DNA from: a virus
Virus record (IMG/VR): IMGVR_UViG_3300009553_000019
Location: 62,001-126,000 of that record
Length of the DNA stretch: 64,000 bases
Direction: 5' to 3' (one strand)
Shown: positions 8,804 through 16,881 of the stretch, one piece after another
Layout: each line of letters starts with the position of its first letter
How positions within the stretch are numbered: position 1 is the first letter of the stretch
Notes under the pieces: model-generated
Told to the model about the DNA's origin: nothing
What the model saw: only the letters and a program-made list of their open reading frames with translations
Database searches by the model: none
Made by a program: the position numbers and the translations under genes

Positions 8804-9054
8804 TGAGTAATCCGCGTTTAAATGAGTTGTTTACTTTGAAAGAGGCTGCTGGTATCCTTGGTAGGAAGGAGTATGTTCTGTGGTACCATGCAAAGACTAA
8901 TGTCCATCACGAAGAGATGGGTTACAGAAAGTTTTTGACAAAAGAAGCGATGGTGAAAATTGCCAAAGAACATATGGTTCTCCGTGATGGCGAGAAACTT
9001 GAAGATATTTTGGCTAGAATCGAGGAAGCTGCAAAAGCAAAGAAGGCTGCATAA
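8803..9054 (+). CDS. Small MerR-like helix-turn-helix protein
   Basis: 83 residues. FTLKEAAGILGRKEYVLWYHAK is split here into FTLKEAAGILG and KEYVLWYHAK: this is the pattern of an excisionase/MerR winged HTH (LKEAAxxLG...VxYH). The C-terminal 30 residues are a charged helix (KLEDILARIEEAAKAKKAA), probably a dimer coiled coil. It is translated with primase and is followed by a promoter-containing gap, so it may regulate early genes. Confidence 0.7.
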   Translation: MSNPRLNELFTLKEAAGILGRKEYVLWYHAKTNVHHEEMGYRKFLTKEAMVKIAKEHMVLRDGEKLEDILARIEEAAKAKKAA

Positions 9055-9118
9055 TATGTTTTAGAGCTTTGTGAGTCTCCTGACAACAAAATATTAACAT
9101 AGCATTTCTGCTTACTAC

Positions 9119-9147
9119 TTGATTTCCGAACTTACCATCTTTATTAT
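9119..9147 (+). promoter_or_regulatory. Sigma-70-type promoter (TTGATT-N17-TATTAT)
   Basis: TTGATT at 9119-9124 and TATTAT at 9142-9147 with a 17-base spacer, in the 125-base gap after the HTH gene. Transcription would start near 9154 and lead into the sigma-like/clamp/NADAR operon with GAGGGA just before ATG 9180. This is the best -35/-10 pair I saw in the window. Confidence 0.6.
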
Positions 9148-9179
9148 GTTGTTTGTAGAGACTGACTTACTGAGGGAAG

Positions 9180-10133
9180 ATGATCACAGAGCAATTTCTA
9201 GAGCAGTTGCAAGTCCAGTCGCCCGAATTAGGGGCTCAAGTCAAGCGGTGGCTACCAAAATTACAAAACATTGCTAACGATCTCTCTAGGGTTACGGGAG
9301 AGTCTTATGAAGACTGTCTCATGGACGCTATGGAGAAAATGCTGGTAAATGTGGGAGATTGGAAACTCCCACAAGTCCGTCACAATAAGCGAATCTACGA
9401 GGTAGTTGAAGATGGGCCAAACATCACAATTCGTCGTTATGGTTCAACTGAAACTGCAGTCGTAGCAAAAATCGATTGCGAGCCAATTCAGAAAACAGCC
9501 CTTGGTACTTTTGTGTATCAGGGGCTGTTGCAATTTTGCGCTGATAAGTTCGCTAAGCATTATACAGAACGAAATGGTTATCGGCTAGACAAAGAAAATC
9601 CGATGATTGAGAAAAGCTTTCTCGATCGTTCAAAACATGCTGTGGTGAAGAAGAAGGTTAAGAACTACGCTAAGGTGTCAGGTGCCAGGCCAACAAAGAC
9701 TATTCGACGAGAAGATGGTAGTGAGTTTGACGAAATCGACCTAGCTGAAGGTTGGATTGAATCTGCTGAAGATCGACTGGTATTTCAAGGCTATGTCAAC
9801 TTTATTGAAAAGAACCTATCGGAACAAGCAAAGCTTCTGCTAGAGTTTTTGCTAAATGAGAATGGTGATTATCAAGCAAAAGCAGACCTACAAATTCTAG
9901 AAGCTCAGCAGCTAGGAACTCAAATTCCAACGTATAAAAACGACCTGACTAGTGCTGGGAAGTATTTTGGTTGGAACAGAGTACAGCTTAGAGCTTACTG
10001 GTGTGAGATCGTAATGGCGCTACCGTCTGACTTTTCGACAAGGCAGTCTACTGTTAAAAACAGTAATGGCAGGTATAATTCAGTGGTGTTGACGAAGGAA
10101 GTTGCTTTAGGGATTTTGGACTCCAATGACTGA
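9180..10133 (+). CDS. Sigma-factor-like protein
   Basis: 317 residues. The N-terminus (LPKLQNIANDLSRVTG, ESYEDCLMDAMEKML) looks like sigma region 2.1-2.2, where core RNA polymerase is bound. The C-terminal segment (LTSAGKYFGWNRVQLRAYW) looks like a region-4 helix-turn-helix, and NFIEKNLSEQAKLLLEFLL resembles the helix before it. Between these are about 130 residues of unassigned sequence. I rate this a divergent sigma-70-family protein; a recombination or replication protein with an HTH is the alternative. An 8-bp hairpin (9350-9357 with 9366-9373) sits near codon 57. It overlaps the clamp gene by 8 bases. Confidence 0.5.
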   Translation: MITEQFLEQLQVQSPELGAQVKRWLPKLQNIANDLSRVTGESYEDCLMDAMEKMLVNVGDWKLPQVRHNKRIYEVVEDGPNITIRRYGSTETAVVAKIDCEPIQKTALGTFVYQGLLQFCADKFAKHYTERNGYRLDKENPMIEKSFLDRSKHAVVKKKVKNYAKVSGARPTKTIRREDGSEFDEIDLAEGWIESAEDRLVFQGYVNFIEKNLSEQAKLLLEFLLNENGDYQAKADLQILEAQQLGTQIPTYKNDLTSAGKYFGWNRVQLRAYWCEIVMALPSDFSTRQSTVKNSNGRYNSVVLTKEVALGILDSND

Positions 10134-11358
10134 AAAAGAACCTGAATCGAATCTAAAATTTTCAATCCTCCCAGAAATACTTCGAGTACAATTAGCTAGG
10201 TGTAGTAAAGTAGCCTCAGATGGGGCGAAGTCAGGTCTTCGTCCAATCTATGGCTATCTGCTGCTGATTGTAGGCGATAGTCTGTTAACCCTTAGAGCTC
10301 ATGACCCTCATGTCACTTTTGAGGGAAGGTGTGTTTGTAGTGAGATTAAATCTGATGGTGAGGCTTTAGTTGAGTGTGAAAAGCTAACCAGTATTCTCAA
10401 GACAAGACCCGATGGATTTGCTATTGACTTTTGGGTAGAAAAAGAATTCTTAAATATCCGTCAAGGAGAGTTTAGAGCTAAACTACCTCTACTACGAAAA
10501 GAGACGATTCCAGCAGTCTCTTTCAAAGGACCATTTCAATTCGAGCTTGAACTAGAACCTCGAATGTTAGATGGGATGACTCGCTGTAGTAAGGTTATCG
10601 AAGAGAAGGCCGATTCTGCCTATGCAGGGCTTTTGGTGGATTTAACCACTGAAGGATTTTTCAGAATTTGTGGGTTTTCTAGAGCTCTTGTTCATGTGGC
10701 TCAGTTCCCTCTAGCTGAAAAGTCATCGCTATTTAGGATGGTGATTTCTCCAAAAGCGTTACCATTGATTGAGACACTTTCTAGGGTTAACCAAACACAT
10801 TTTGGGGTTGACGTTACAAATGCCAAGATTGTGATCAGCTCTCCAGAATGTTCGTTAAGAATCGCATGTGTTGAAGATACATACCCCAAAGCCTACATGG
10901 AGTTTTTGGGGTTGCACAAGATGCAAGACGAGCAGTATTTCTTGACTAAGCTAGACGCTGATGGTCGAGTTATTGATGAGAAGGGTCGAGAAACGATTAG
11001 GTTTAACAAGAACCAGTTCTTAGATGCCCTTGCTTCAGCTGCCAGTGTTCTTGGAAAAGAAGATTTGGCGGTAGAATGCAACATAGCTAAGAAACTAGCT
11101 GATGGTGGAGTGATCGTTGACTTAGTCGGGTTGAATCGATTTACTAAGGCAAAAGCGGAAGAGAAGATCTTAGCAGCTTCTAGTATCAGCTCAGTGTATC
11201 AGCTTGGAATTCACTACGCCAAGGTAAGAGAATGTCTTCGAGATTTTGAAGCAGAGGTAGTTACCTTTCACGTAGGTTCAGCACAGGATCCCTTTTTGAT
11301 GATCGAAGAGGGAAGGTCAGATTTTTGTAGCGTCGGAATCCCTCTAAAGGTATCGTGA
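10126..11358 (+). CDS. dnaN: DNA polymerase III beta subunit-like sliding clamp
   Basis: 410 residues, close to the 366-390 of bacterial DnaN. Tell-tale segments are ECEKLTSILKTRPDG, followed by LNIRQGEFRAKLPLL (the usual RSGRSRFKLPTLP region), and RMVISPKALPLIETLSR followed by VVIDV-like strands and LRIACVEDTYPKAY (usual V..EFP.Y). The clamp would tether the phage polymerase. With DnaX also in this window, the phage appears to carry its own clamp system together with a family A polymerase. The stop overlaps the NADAR start codon (GTGA). Confidence 0.85.
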   Translation: MTEKEPESNLKFSILPEILRVQLARCSKVASDGAKSGLRPIYGYLLLIVGDSLLTLRAHDPHVTFEGRCVCSEIKSDGEALVECEKLTSILKTRPDGFAIDFWVEKEFLNIRQGEFRAKLPLLRKETIPAVSFKGPFQFELELEPRMLDGMTRCSKVIEEKADSAYAGLLVDLTTEGFFRICGFSRALVHVAQFPLAEKSSLFRMVISPKALPLIETLSRVNQTHFGVDVTNAKIVISSPECSLRIACVEDTYPKAYMEFLGLHKMQDEQYFLTKLDADGRVIDEKGRETIRFNKNQFLDALASAASVLGKEDLAVECNIAKKLADGGVIVDLVGLNRFTKAKAEEKILAASSISSVYQLGIHYAKVRECLRDFEAEVVTFHVGSAQDPFLMIEEGRSDFCSVGIPLKVS

Positions 11359-11789
11359 TTAATAGTTTTTCTGGAGAGTACTCATTTCTGTCGAATTTTT
11401 ATCAGATCAATCTGAACGTGATTGATGTCCAGTTAGGACCAATTCTGGTAAGATCTGTTGAGCATGGTTTCCAAGCAGATAAGACGCTTATAGCCAGCCA
11501 ACGTAGACAAATTTTAGAATCGCCTTCAGCTAAGCTAGCCAAGGCTGGTGGAAGAAAAGCGACATTGAGGCCTGATTGGAAGCAAGTCAAAATTGCTTCG
11601 ATGTATAATTGGCTGAGTAAGAAGTTTGCTATTCCAGAGCTAAAAGAGAAGTTGTTAGCAACCGGAGTTCAAACTTTGGTTGAAGGCAACACTTGGGGAG
11701 ATACTTTCTGGGGTGTTTGTGATGGTAAAGGTCAAAACAATTTAGGTAAGCTGTTGATGGAACTACGGGAGCAGTTACGTGGAACCTGA
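11355..11789 (+). CDS. NADAR-family protein (YbiA-like), candidate DNA ADP-ribosyl-guanine hydrolase
   Basis: 144 residues from GTG 11355. Family hallmarks: FSGEYSFLSNFY near the start (family: F...y.fLSNFy), VEHGFQADK near residue 35 (family: EH.fQA.K), and WGDTFWGVCDGKGQNNLGKL near 115-134 (family: WG...G.G.N.LGklLm.iR). Known biology: NADAR proteins pair with DarT-type toxins and remove ADP-ribose from guanine in DNA. A solo phage copy could reverse such host attack or act in NAD metabolism; there is no DarT next to it. It is translationally coupled to the clamp gene. Confidence 0.85.
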   Translation: MINSFSGEYSFLSNFYQINLNVIDVQLGPILVRSVEHGFQADKTLIASQRRQILESPSAKLAKAGGRKATLRPDWKQVKIASMYNWLSKKFAIPELKEKLLATGVQTLVEGNTWGDTFWGVCDGKGQNNLGKLLMELREQLRGT

Positions 11790-12348
11790 AGAGAAAACGA
11801 AGAAGAAATACCCACCAGACTTAGTAAGAAAATTGGCCATGTTTTTGACTGGCCACAAAGGGAATGAAGCACTAAACCGATTGGCGAAACAATTGGTAAT
11901 TGGCGCTGTAAAAGATAAGGGGTTCACAGATCATCAGAACGATAATCTGCCAGAAGTCTATGAGCGCCCTTATGTAGTGTTAGGACATTTCAATGTCTTG
12001 ACAAGATTTTCTATTGCTTCAGATGCTGGAAGGTTCAGCTGGGATTTTGCTTCAGGAATTTCTGATGGGCAGCGTCTAGCGGGTTTTGCCTCAGCAAAGG
12101 GACGATCATCTCATTGGGTTGGAGATGGAGCAGAGAAACTCTGGAAAGAGTTAAACATAGCAGGGGCTGTGTTAGTAGGTCTTTACGATGGGGATATCCG
12201 GTTCTTTTACATAGATAAAGAAGAGTTTTTTAGTCTAGGTACAGACAGGATTAACCCAAAAACAGATTCTGAGAATTTGGTAGTTTGGGAAGAGAATTGG
12301 AATAGATTGACGTTTCAACAGACTTTTGCTGGCATATTTGGGAGCTAA
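11779..12348 (+). CDS. Hypothetical protein, 189 aa
   Basis: Starts at GTG 11779, 11 bases inside the NADAR gene, and ends 1 base before the QueD start. The sequence is mixed alpha/beta: NVLTRFSIASDAGRFSWDF, then GLYDGDIRFFYIDKEEFF. That last piece resembles strands of restriction-endonuclease-like or MutH-like folds, but I see no certain catalytic PD-(D/E)xK motif. Function unknown. It sits between NADAR and the deazaguanine genes. Confidence 0.65.
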   Translation: MEPEEKTKKKYPPDLVRKLAMFLTGHKGNEALNRLAKQLVIGAVKDKGFTDHQNDNLPEVYERPYVVLGHFNVLTRFSIASDAGRFSWDFASGISDGQRLAGFASAKGRSSHWVGDGAEKLWKELNIAGAVLVGLYDGDIRFFYIDKEEFFSLGTDRINPKTDSENLVVWEENWNRLTFQQTFAGIFGS

Positions 12349-12349
12349 A

Positions 12350-13093
12350 ATGGGAATTACTGATTCGGTTAGTCGCACAGAAGCTTTAGAATTATTGCAT
12401 GCAGATTATCTAGTCGACCTAGAGTCATCTAAGAAAATTCTTGAGATTAGAAAAACAGCTCTTGCAAAAACTCCAAAACATGATCCTGTATATCCAAATT
12501 TGGAAGAAGATGTTGTTGCACAACAGGCCTTTATTGAAGGGTTGCCACTACGTCATTTAGAGGCAAAGGTTAAAATCGAAAGAGATTTCCTAGCCATTGA
12601 ATCCAGCAAAGCTTCGTTAGGAAGTAAGTTGCAGGGTTATCGATATCTGTCTACCAAGACGTTTAAAGTTGGCTCAGTAGCATTTAGACAATGGCGTGCG
12701 AAAAGCCATTGCTCGTTTGTCCACGGTTACCACCTGTCATTTAAGGTTTGGTTTGCTGCAAAAACCTTAGATGACAAGAATTGGGTGGCGGATTTTGGTA
12801 GCTTTAAAGATAATGGTATCAAAAGTTTTCTAGCGGAAACTTTTGATCATAAGACCTGTGTTGCAGGTGACGATCCACTCCTCGAATGGTTTAAAAATGG
12901 AGAATCAGCTTTTGGCTTAGTCCTTAGAGTTTTTGAGGGAGGGGTGGGTTGCGAGAAGTTTGCTGAATTTGTATTCAAGCAGATCGGTGGTAGAGTTTTG
13001 ATAGATTCTTTGAATAGGGTTAGAGTTGTTAAAGTAGAGTGTTTTGAAGATGGTACTGATAATTCAGCAATTTATGAAGAGCAATCTCTATGA
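12350..13093 (+). CDS. queD: QueD-like 6-carboxytetrahydropterin synthase with N-terminal extension
   Basis: ATG 12350 is chosen over the in-frame TTG 12326 because GGGAG lies 5 bases before it. About 110 N-terminal residues are an unassigned helical extension. The remainder fits the QueD/PTPS fold: catalytic-Cys segment CSFVHGYHLSF (about 121-131), NWVADFGSFK (usual GmV.DF..lK), and FDHKTC then DDPLLEWF (usual DH..L). HGYH replaces the common HGH, as in a QueD subfamily I recall from phages and proteobacteria. It would turn dihydroneopterin triphosphate into 6-carboxytetrahydropterin. It overlaps QueE by 4 bases. Confidence 0.8.
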   Translation: MGITDSVSRTEALELLHADYLVDLESSKKILEIRKTALAKTPKHDPVYPNLEEDVVAQQAFIEGLPLRHLEAKVKIERDFLAIESSKASLGSKLQGYRYLSTKTFKVGSVAFRQWRAKSHCSFVHGYHLSFKVWFAAKTLDDKNWVADFGSFKDNGIKSFLAETFDHKTCVAGDDPLLEWFKNGESAFGLVLRVFEGGVGCEKFAEFVFKQIGGRVLIDSLNRVRVVKVECFEDGTDNSAIYEEQSL

Positions 13094-13845
13094 CTGATTT
13101 GAGTAGTCTAAAAGCCCCGATTACTGAAATTTATACAGATACACTTCAGGGAGAAGGATCAACTGTAGGCAAGCTCTGCTCTTTTATCCGTTACACTGGA
13201 TGTCATCGAGAATGTTCATGGTGTGACTCCAAGCAGACTTGGAAACCGGGTATGATTGAGACTAGGAAAATGTCTGTTCAAGAGCAGGTAGATTTCTTAG
13301 TTGCTGGTAAAGCAAGAAGACTTATCATAACTGGTGGGGAGCCATTGTTGCATCAAGATAAACCTTACTTTCAAGAGCTGATAAAAGCTCTGTTTAGTGA
13401 AGGGTTCTGTTTTGAAGTGGAGACAGAAGGTACTCATGCTCCCAATCGATTTTTAGCTATGGCTGCTCATAGCGGGTTGCAGTTTAACTGCTCTCCTAAA
13501 CTTAAGTTAGCAGGGATGGGAGATCTTTCCGATGAGTATGCAAAGAAGCTACCTTTTTATGTATCAGCAACCTCCTTGTCAATGCTGTACGGATTAGGTG
13601 CGATCTTTAAGTTTGTAGTGGTTTCTGCTGATGATGTGGTTGAAGCGCTAGCTTTACTGCATAAGGCAATCCCAGACTCGGATACTAACCAACTGAGGAA
13701 ACGGATGTACATTATGCCAGAAGGTGTTACTAGAGAAGTTCAGCTAGAACGAATGCTAGCTGTGATTGATCTAGCAATCGAGTATGGTGTAAACTTTAGT
13801 CCCCGTCTTCATGTACTTCGCTGGAATGATAAGAAGGGCGTTTAA
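13090..13845 (+). CDS. queE: QueE, 7-carboxy-7-deazaguanine synthase (radical SAM)
   Basis: 251 residues. ITEIYTDTLQGEGSTVGKL followed by FIRYTGCHRECSWCDS gives the QueE opening with the cluster motif CX3CX2C (about 36-43). IITGGEPLLHQ (about 80-90) is the SAM-binding GGEP motif. FEVETEGTHAP and FNCSPKLK are family blocks. It converts 6-carboxytetrahydropterin to 7-carboxy-7-deazaguanine using a 4Fe-4S cluster and SAM. It overlaps QueD by 4 bases. Confidence 0.93.
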   Translation: MTDLSSLKAPITEIYTDTLQGEGSTVGKLCSFIRYTGCHRECSWCDSKQTWKPGMIETRKMSVQEQVDFLVAGKARRLIITGGEPLLHQDKPYFQELIKALFSEGFCFEVETEGTHAPNRFLAMAAHSGLQFNCSPKLKLAGMGDLSDEYAKKLPFYVSATSLSMLYGLGAIFKFVVVSADDVVEALALLHKAIPDSDTNQLRKRMYIMPEGVTREVQLERMLAVIDLAIEYGVNFSPRLHVLRWNDKKGV

Positions 13846-13847
13846 AT

Positions 13848-14252
13848 ATGTCTGAGTATAAACCCAATGAGAAGCTACGTGAATTAGCTCTTAGCATGGC
13901 TTCATTTATTGCAGCTATTGATTCTTCTAGCTCTGACGTAGCAGAATATATCGAACGAAGGCTATCACCTTTAATCGAGTTGATGGAAATCGATGCTAAA
14001 GTTGAAGAAGTTATAGATCGTTGTGGTTGGGATGGAAGAACATTGGAAGCAATGCGAATTGGAGCTCCAGTTAGAAAGTTGAAACACTGTCCAGCTGGTC
14101 TAGAAGAGAAATCACGAGAACTCCACCGTGAGTACCAATTGTTAGCTAAAGCTCAAGAAGCTGGAGCTGATAATAGAGCTGACGTTATTAGGGTGACTGA
14201 TGAATGCAACAGACTTGGAATCATACTAGTCCCAAACGGAGAGAATCTTTAA
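13848..14252 (+). CDS. Hypothetical protein, 134 aa
   Basis: Unrecognised helical, charged protein (KLRELALSMASFIAAIDS; then KSRELHREYQLLAKAQEAG). It starts 2 bases after QueE and is followed by a 24-base gap with an extended -10 element. It could be a small regulator or structural subunit; nothing in it decides. Confidence 0.65.
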   Translation: MSEYKPNEKLRELALSMASFIAAIDSSSSDVAEYIERRLSPLIELMEIDAKVEEVIDRCGWDGRTLEAMRIGAPVRKLKHCPAGLEEKSRELHREYQLLAKAQEAGADNRADVIRVTDECNRLGIILVPNGENL

Positions 14253-14261
14253 CTCTAGCTC

Positions 14262-14270
14262 TGGTAGAAT
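14262..14270 (+). promoter_or_regulatory. Extended -10 promoter TGG-TAGAAT, probably giving a leaderless mRNA
   Basis: TGGTAGAAT ends 6 bases before the GTG at 14277. At normal distance, transcription would begin at or next to the first base of that GTG, so the message would have no ribosome site. There is indeed no SD-like sequence in front of the GTG. Confidence 0.55.
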
Positions 14271-14276
14271 TGATTA

Positions 14277-14657
14277 GTGCTAAATCCAGTTATTCCTGAC
14301 GAATCTGAAATTGTTAAGTACGAACCACATAAGGTATTTCCAGTAAATGCAGAGCTATCAGAAACAAGTTCAGTAGTAGGTTTGCCCTGCGAGTTTTGTA
14401 ATCGATACTGCAAAACAGTAGGTAAGGCAAAAGACGAAGTTCTACAGGTTCAAGTTACACCAACTGGCTTTGAGTATAAGCGTTGGGGTGGTGGTGAGCT
14501 TGTTTGGCGTTGTGGAAGATGTGAATCGTTGAAACGTACAGTGACTTTAAAGGGAATGATTGTCGTTCCTGGGAAAATTCCGGAAAACAATCCAGAGGAT
14601 GTTAAGAAAATGGTTGGAGATAGGGTCTTTTCAGAAGTAAACGGGAAGAAATGGTGA
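14277..14657 (+). CDS. Small zinc-ribbon protein
   Basis: 126 residues from GTG 14277. Cys pairs are CEFCNRYC (about 37-44) and WRCGRCESL (about 78-86), a four-Cys zinc-ribbon arrangement. It overlaps the next gene by 7 bases. A nucleic-acid or protein-binding adaptor is likely; the target is unknown. Probably translated from a leaderless message (see the -10 box at 14262). Confidence 0.7.
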   Translation: MLNPVIPDESEIVKYEPHKVFPVNAELSETSSVVGLPCEFCNRYCKTVGKAKDEVLQVQVTPTGFEYKRWGGGELVWRCGRCESLKRTVTLKGMIVVPGKIPENNPEDVKKMVGDRVFSEVNGKKW

Positions 14658-15367
14658 ATCTGATGGAAATTGCGCCTAAAGTAAAACTGACGTTACCAAT
14701 TCTAGATGAGGTAAACCAATTCTCTCGATTGAATTTAAACCCTGAGAGGTTAAATCAGGTGCCTTGCTTTTCTGATGCATTGTTAAACGTGCATATGTGC
14801 AACCCTGACGTTCCTCCAGAGGGTAGCGAGCCAGTCTGCTCTATTCATTGGATTTGTAAATGCTTCCTCGGTGCTAGAATGGGGGTTGGACTAGCTCCAG
14901 ACGAACCCTATAATTTCGAGAAATCTAAGGCTTTTTGTAAACAGCTTACATATGCTAAGCTAATGGAAGCAATTAAAGCTAAGCAGGGTCTATTGGTGGA
15001 AAAAGATGCTCCAACATTGGTTGAAGAGAGTATCTCAGAAGAAAAGCTAAAAGAGGCTGAATTGGCTAAACCTCTTACTGAATCAGTAGAGGTTAAAGCC
15101 CCAAAGAATGCCACAGTAGTAGTTGCTAAAGAGCCAAAAGAGCAAGTCTCTAAAGAAGCTATAGGCAGTTATAAGCCTGGTTCTCAGGGTCATTACATTC
15201 TCTCCAATCTTCAGGTATCGGTAGAAACTCCCAAAAATGATATTTGGGTTAAAGTTGCAGCTAAGGGTTGGAGTTCAGAAAAGACATTCGAAAAGACGTT
15301 AGCTAAGTTGATTGAAGAGAAGCTACTTGAAATGCCAACTGCAGATACGCTTGTTCGAAAGGCTTGA
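14651..15367 (+). CDS. Hypothetical protein with possible C-terminal winged helix
   Basis: 238 residues. The N-terminal half has scattered Cys (CFSD, HMCNPD, CSIHWICKCF). A Lys/Glu/Pro-rich linker spans about 110-170. The C-terminal 60 residues (GSQGHYILSNL, DIWVKVAAKGWSSEKTFEKT, LIEEKLLEM) resemble a winged helix with a wing-like hairpin. No enzyme motif is seen. Next comes the KH-domain gene, 3 bases downstream. Confidence 0.65.
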   Translation: MVNLMEIAPKVKLTLPILDEVNQFSRLNLNPERLNQVPCFSDALLNVHMCNPDVPPEGSEPVCSIHWICKCFLGARMGVGLAPDEPYNFEKSKAFCKQLTYAKLMEAIKAKQGLLVEKDAPTLVEESISEEKLKEAELAKPLTESVEVKAPKNATVVVAKEPKEQVSKEAIGSYKPGSQGHYILSNLQVSVETPKNDIWVKVAAKGWSSEKTFEKTLAKLIEEKLLEMPTADTLVRKA

Positions 15368-15370
15368 TTT

Positions 15371-15655
15371 ATGGCTGATACTCGTGTTGATTCGATTCGT
15401 GAGATTCTTGAAGATTTGGTTATGCTGTTGGTGGACTTTCCAGATGAGGTAAAGGTTGAGATTGCTGGAACTGCGGATACTGTGGTATTTACTCTGAAGG
15501 TTCATGATGACGATATTGGTAAGGTCATTGGCCGACAAGGAGTAGTTGCACATAGCTTGAGAACCTTAGTAATCAGCTGCTGTGGTAGGTTGAAGAAGCA
15601 GGCTATCCTTGAGATTCCAGCTAAACCTAAAGATGGAGTTGAGAGAGGGAAATAA
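15371..15655 (+). CDS. KhpA-like single-KH-domain RNA-binding protein
   Basis: 94 residues, the size of bacterial KhpA (about 75-85). The pattern fits throughout: ILEDLVMLLVDFPDEVKVEI, then TLKVHDDDIGKVIGRQG with the GxxG loop GRQG (about 54-57), then AHSLRTLV. KhpA proteins bind RNA and ribosomes, often with KhpB. A phage copy could bind its own structured transcripts or redirect host RNA. It overlaps the radical SAM gene by 1 base. Confidence 0.8.
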   Translation: MADTRVDSIREILEDLVMLLVDFPDEVKVEIAGTADTVVFTLKVHDDDIGKVIGRQGVVAHSLRTLVISCCGRLKKQAILEIPAKPKDGVERGK

Positions 15656-16866
15656 TGTCTCAACGTTTGATTGAGAGTGGACCTCATAAGGGTAAGCCAG
15701 CGCTAACAAAAGCAGAGGTTCTTTTTACCAGAAGATGCCCTCTTAGATGTTCCGGGTGCTCTATTTTCAGAGTTGACGAAAATGGGGTTACCGACAACAA
15801 TCAAGCTGATGCTGAAGAAGCAACAATGGATGAGTGGTTCAGAACTCTTGATAATTTATCAGAGTTGGGAACGCAGTTCATAGCTTTGTATGGTGCAGAG
15901 CCTGCCCAAGTACCTAACAGAGTTGCTAGTTTTCTTCATTATGCAGAGAATATCGTTAAGATTCCAACATCTGTGATTACGTCTGGTGTTGGGCTTACGA
16001 CAGACATTCTAGATTTATGGTGGAATTCTGGTCTTAGATCATTGACGATGTCGGTTGATGGCCTGGCTGATGATCAGACTTCATCTGTTTCAAGTAAGGT
16101 TAAGACGAACAAAGCCTGGCAGTTTTTGAAGTACTGGGTTGAGAAGTATGGTTCTCAGATGCGGGATGCTGAGGGCTGTATGACCTTAACCAGGAAGAAT
16201 GTAGCAGTTCTTCCAGAGCTAATTAAGGTCATGACAGATAAAAATGTCTGGCTGCATTTCGATATGATTCACTCAAATCGAGGTCAACCTTATAGTAAGG
16301 TTGAACGTCATGTAGATTTGACTGGTCTTATGTTTGAGTCTGATGAAGACGTTCAGATTTTGAACGAAGCAATTGACCAAGTCATAGCGATGAAGTCTGG
16401 GGGTTATTTGATTCATCCATCGGTTGAATCATTGATTGGTATGAAAAAGCATGGACCAAAGATGGATTGGCAGTGCTGTCAAGGGGAAAGTGGCTTTTTA
16501 GGGTTTGTTACGGTGGATCCAAATTGTGTGATTCGACCATGCGATGATTTTCTTCCACCAGAGATGGATACACCAAAGGACCATGCTAGAGTTAGTCCTG
16601 AACGACTTGGAAAGCAAGTAGTAAGGGATGGTAACAAAAAGGTGTTAAGACTGCTTCCACAGTCGTATGACTTGGATGTGCCTAGTACTCCAGTCTTTGG
16701 TTGGGAACTATCTGCCAGGTTTGAAGAGTACAAGAAACGTACTAAAGAAATGGTTGAGAAGCACAATTGTCGTTGCTATTGGGCTACTCATGCTGACGCT
16801 CAATCCATCTATGAAGGTAGAGTTTCGATCGAGCATTACATCCATCGACAAATTTCTGACACGTGA
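15655..16866 (+). CDS. Radical SAM protein with SPASM-like C-terminus
   Basis: 403 residues. CPLRCSGC (about 28-35) is the CX3CX2C cluster site in AEVLFTRRCPLRCSGC. A GAEP (ALYGAEPAQ) takes the place of GGEP. C-terminal Cys residues (CC near 273, CVIRPCDD near 295, CRCYW near 372) fit an auxiliary-cluster SPASM/twitch region. Such enzymes modify peptides, sugars or nucleobases; the substrate here is unknown. Lying between QueE and Gat-QueC, beside an FkbM methyltransferase, it is a candidate for tailoring the deazaguanine base or a protein. Confidence 0.82.
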   Translation: MSQRLIESGPHKGKPALTKAEVLFTRRCPLRCSGCSIFRVDENGVTDNNQADAEEATMDEWFRTLDNLSELGTQFIALYGAEPAQVPNRVASFLHYAENIVKIPTSVITSGVGLTTDILDLWWNSGLRSLTMSVDGLADDQTSSVSSKVKTNKAWQFLKYWVEKYGSQMRDAEGCMTLTRKNVAVLPELIKVMTDKNVWLHFDMIHSNRGQPYSKVERHVDLTGLMFESDEDVQILNEAIDQVIAMKSGGYLIHPSVESLIGMKKHGPKMDWQCCQGESGFLGFVTVDPNCVIRPCDDFLPPEMDTPKDHARVSPERLGKQVVRDGNKKVLRLLPQSYDLDVPSTPVFGWELSARFEEYKKRTKEMVEKHNCRCYWATHADAQSIYEGRVSIEHYIHRQISDT

Positions 16867-16881
16867 AACCAATTGAAACAA

